Positions 27,260 to 28,545 of a DNA stretch of 28,545 nt are shown here, in pieces (position 1 is the stretch's first letter; every line of letters starts with the position of its first letter). The position numbers and the translations under genes were made by a program. The stretch is from assembly GCA_002685275.1 (NCBI GenBank), contig NYWX01000059.1:1-28545 (forward strand), read 5' to 3'. Source of the stretch: Gammaproteobacteria bacterium. GTDB taxonomy: Bacteria > Pseudomonadota > Gammaproteobacteria > Woeseiales > Woeseiaceae. The notes under the pieces were generated by a model that was not told the DNA's origin, searched no databases, and saw only the letters and a list, made by a program, of their open reading frames with translations.

Positions 27260-28375
27260 ATGTTGCAGCGTCTTACTTCTCTCTTATTTATAAATTTTAT
27301 TCTCTTGAGCATCAATGTTTCAGCTCAACAAACACTATCGACTGAACCTAAATTAGATCAAGATAATTTTCTTTATGAAGCCAAAAGCTCTGGTAATAAT
27401 GTAGTAGTTAATCAGGGCGATACTTTATGGAGTATTGCATCCAACCTACGTCTGGATTTAAAAGTAACAATGAGTCAGATGATGTTGGCGATTTTTAATG
27501 AAAATCCAGATGCTTTTAAGGGTAATGTAAATATACTTAAGAAAAATTCTACTTTGCACATCCCATTTGCAGATGAAGTATTTCAAATTAATATTGATTT
27601 TGCCTTTGATGAGATTCAACGACAACATGCTAGATGGGCCATTAGTTTCAGCAACAATCTTGCATTTGAATTGCAACAAGATGCTCTAACAACAGAATCA
27701 TTTAAAGAGCAGGAGATGACAAAAGATTCAATTGCATCGATGAATTCAGAGTATAAGCTAAAGCAGCAAAATAAAATTTTAAATATTATATCTGAAGATT
27801 CTAATTTACCCGATCAAACTATAAATGACCATGAGTTTTCCATATTAAAAGAGGAAGCTAATGATTCAGATCTTGAGATTAAAGAGATACCAACTAAAAA
27901 TTTTGAAGAGGTTAATCTCAAGAAAGAAAATAAATTAGATCCGGTAATTAATATAATTATTAATGATGATTTGCCATCTACGGGTGAAATTAGTTTAAAT
28001 GCAAACAGCATTGAAAAAGAATCTTATGAAACACCTGAATTAATTCCCATTTGGATAATTGTAATATCTATTGTAGTTGTTCTTTTTGGTGTTAGTTGGT
28101 TTATGAGAAGTAACTCTAGTATTGAATATTCAGCTGAAAAGAATCCAGCATCTCATGCAGAAGTAGCTGATATAGCTAAACCAAAGATTGCAGAGAGTCA
28201 TTTATCAAATAATAATGCAATTTCAATTGTAGGTACAAAACTTGATTTAGCCCGCGCATATGTAGATATGGGGGATCTAGTTAAAGCACTCAAAATTTTG
28301 GAAGAAGTTTTAGATGAAGGTAATGAGCTACAGAAGCGAGAAGCAAAGGGCTTATTAAATAATATTACAGATTAA
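27260..28375 (+). CDS. fimV: FimV/HubP-type polar protein, short form
   Basis: Inner-membrane protein of the FimV/HubP family, which organises cell poles, type IV pili and chromosome positioning in relatives. 371 residues, much shorter than the roughly 900 or more in Pseudomonas. From the ATG at 27260: signal peptide with likely cleavage after VSA (about residue 22), a periplasmic LysM domain (about 48-102, VNQGDTLWSIA), a polar acidic linker (about 112-258), one membrane segment (about 261-282, IPIWIIVISIVVVLFGVSW), and a cytoplasmic FimV C-terminal helical motif (about 325-368, KLDLARAYVDMGDLVKALKIL). An in-frame TTG at 27224 is less likely because it would place extra residues before the signal peptide. 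Position between asd and truA matches Pseudomonas. Confidence 0.88.
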   Translation: MLQRLTSLLFINFILLSINVSAQQTLSTEPKLDQDNFLYEAKSSGNNVVVNQGDTLWSIASNLRLDLKVTMSQMMLAIFNENPDAFKGNVNILKKNSTLHIPFADEVFQINIDFAFDEIQRQHARWAISFSNNLAFELQQDALTTESFKEQEMTKDSIASMNSEYKLKQQNKILNIISEDSNLPDQTINDHEFSILKEEANDSDLEIKEIPTKNFEEVNLKKENKLDPVINIIINDDLPSTGEISLNANSIEKESYETPELIPIWIIVISIVVVLFGVSWFMRSNSSIEYSAEKNPASHAEVADIAKPKIAESHLSNNNAISIVGTKLDLARAYVDMGDLVKALKILEEVLDEGNELQKREAKGLLNNITD

Positions 28376-28397
28376 ATGAATATTTTAAGGTTAAAAA

Positions 28398-28545
28398 ATG
28401 CGCGTTGCATTTGGTATTGAATACGATGGAACATCGTATAATGGATGGCAAAAACAAAAGACTGGCCTAGGGGTTCAGGAACTACTAGAAAACGCCTTGA
28501 TGAGTGTCGCCAATCATTCGGTAGAGACTACCTGTGCAGGCAGAA
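28398..28545 (+). CDS. truA: tRNA pseudouridine(38-40) synthase TruA, 5' part
   Basis: First 49 codons of TruA, which makes pseudouridine at positions 38-40 of tRNA anticodon arms. The start [20 protein letters not shown] is the conserved N-terminus, and the last visible residues CAGR lead into the catalytic Asp motif (R-T-D-A-G), which lies just past the window. An AAGG lies 7 bases before the ATG. It begins 22 bases after fimV, the fimV-truA order known from Pseudomonas. Confidence 0.93.
   Translation, partial: MRVAFGIEYDGTSYNGWQKQKTGLGVQELLENALMSVANHSVETTCAGR

Noticed and set aside
1..28545. Search for a novel system: defence islands, mobile elements, biosynthetic clusters, CRISPR arrays, tandem repeats
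   Set aside because: Nearly every base is accounted for by conserved housekeeping genes in known neighbourhoods. I saw no unrecognised large gene, no integrase or transposase, no direct-repeat array and no region with clearly foreign composition.

Overview
This is an AT-rich window from a chromosome that looks like an uncultured, probably streamlined (marine-type) member of the Gammaproteobacteria. The placement rests on protein similarity recalled from E. coli and Pseudomonas and on gene order: nrdR-ribD-ribE-ribB-ribH-nusB-thiL-pgpA, prmB next to aroC, asd-fimV-truA, paired parE/parC, and EF-P with the lysine-modification site KPGKGQ. Genus cannot be fixed by reading. Coding density is very high: no gene-free stretch exceeds about 180 bases, and I see no tRNA, rRNA, insertion sequence, phage gene, CRISPR array or long repeat.

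Layout. 1-1406 is the 3' two thirds of acs (acetyl-CoA synthetase), followed by a small conserved DUF1820 gene and by purL (1908-5798), which ends at a good hairpin terminator. ettA (complement 5852-7525) converges on purL and is divergent from a histone-deacetylase-family gene (7599-8552). From 8627 to 16954 ten genes run in one direction with gaps of -8 to +14 bases: glyA, nrdR, ribD, ribE, ribBX, ribH, nusB, thiL, pgpA and an exported M20 peptidase/amidohydrolase. xseB lies alone on the other strand. parE and parC then form a two-gene unit, and efp follows. A complement-strand operon sco-pcuAC-psd (24108 to 22201) combines copper chaperones for the cytochrome oxidase CuA site with phosphatidylserine decarboxylase. 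The window closes with prmB-aroC-asd (overlapping or nearly so), a short fimV and the first 49 codons of truA.

How the genes work together. Four successive riboflavin genes give most of the flavin pathway (deaminase/reductase, DHBP synthase, lumazine synthase, riboflavin synthase). The GTP cyclohydrolase II step is missing, because the RibA-like half of the RibB fusion has lost its zinc cysteines, so a separate ribA must lie elsewhere. thiL makes thiamine diphosphate, glyA supplies one-carbon units, purL uses glutamine for purines, and nrdR controls ribonucleotide reductase. parE/parC decatenate chromosomes, efp and ettA act on the ribosome, and prmB methylates ribosomal protein L3.

Most of the window is ordinary conserved housekeeping DNA and I found no clear undescribed system. 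The points most worth a second look are the tightly coupled sco-pcuAC-psd operon, the catalytically intact HDAC-family enzyme in the same region as acs with its conserved acetylation-site motif, the M20 hydrolase added to the rib-nus-thi-pgp operon, the degenerate RibA half of RibBX, the very short FimV, and the orphan xseB.
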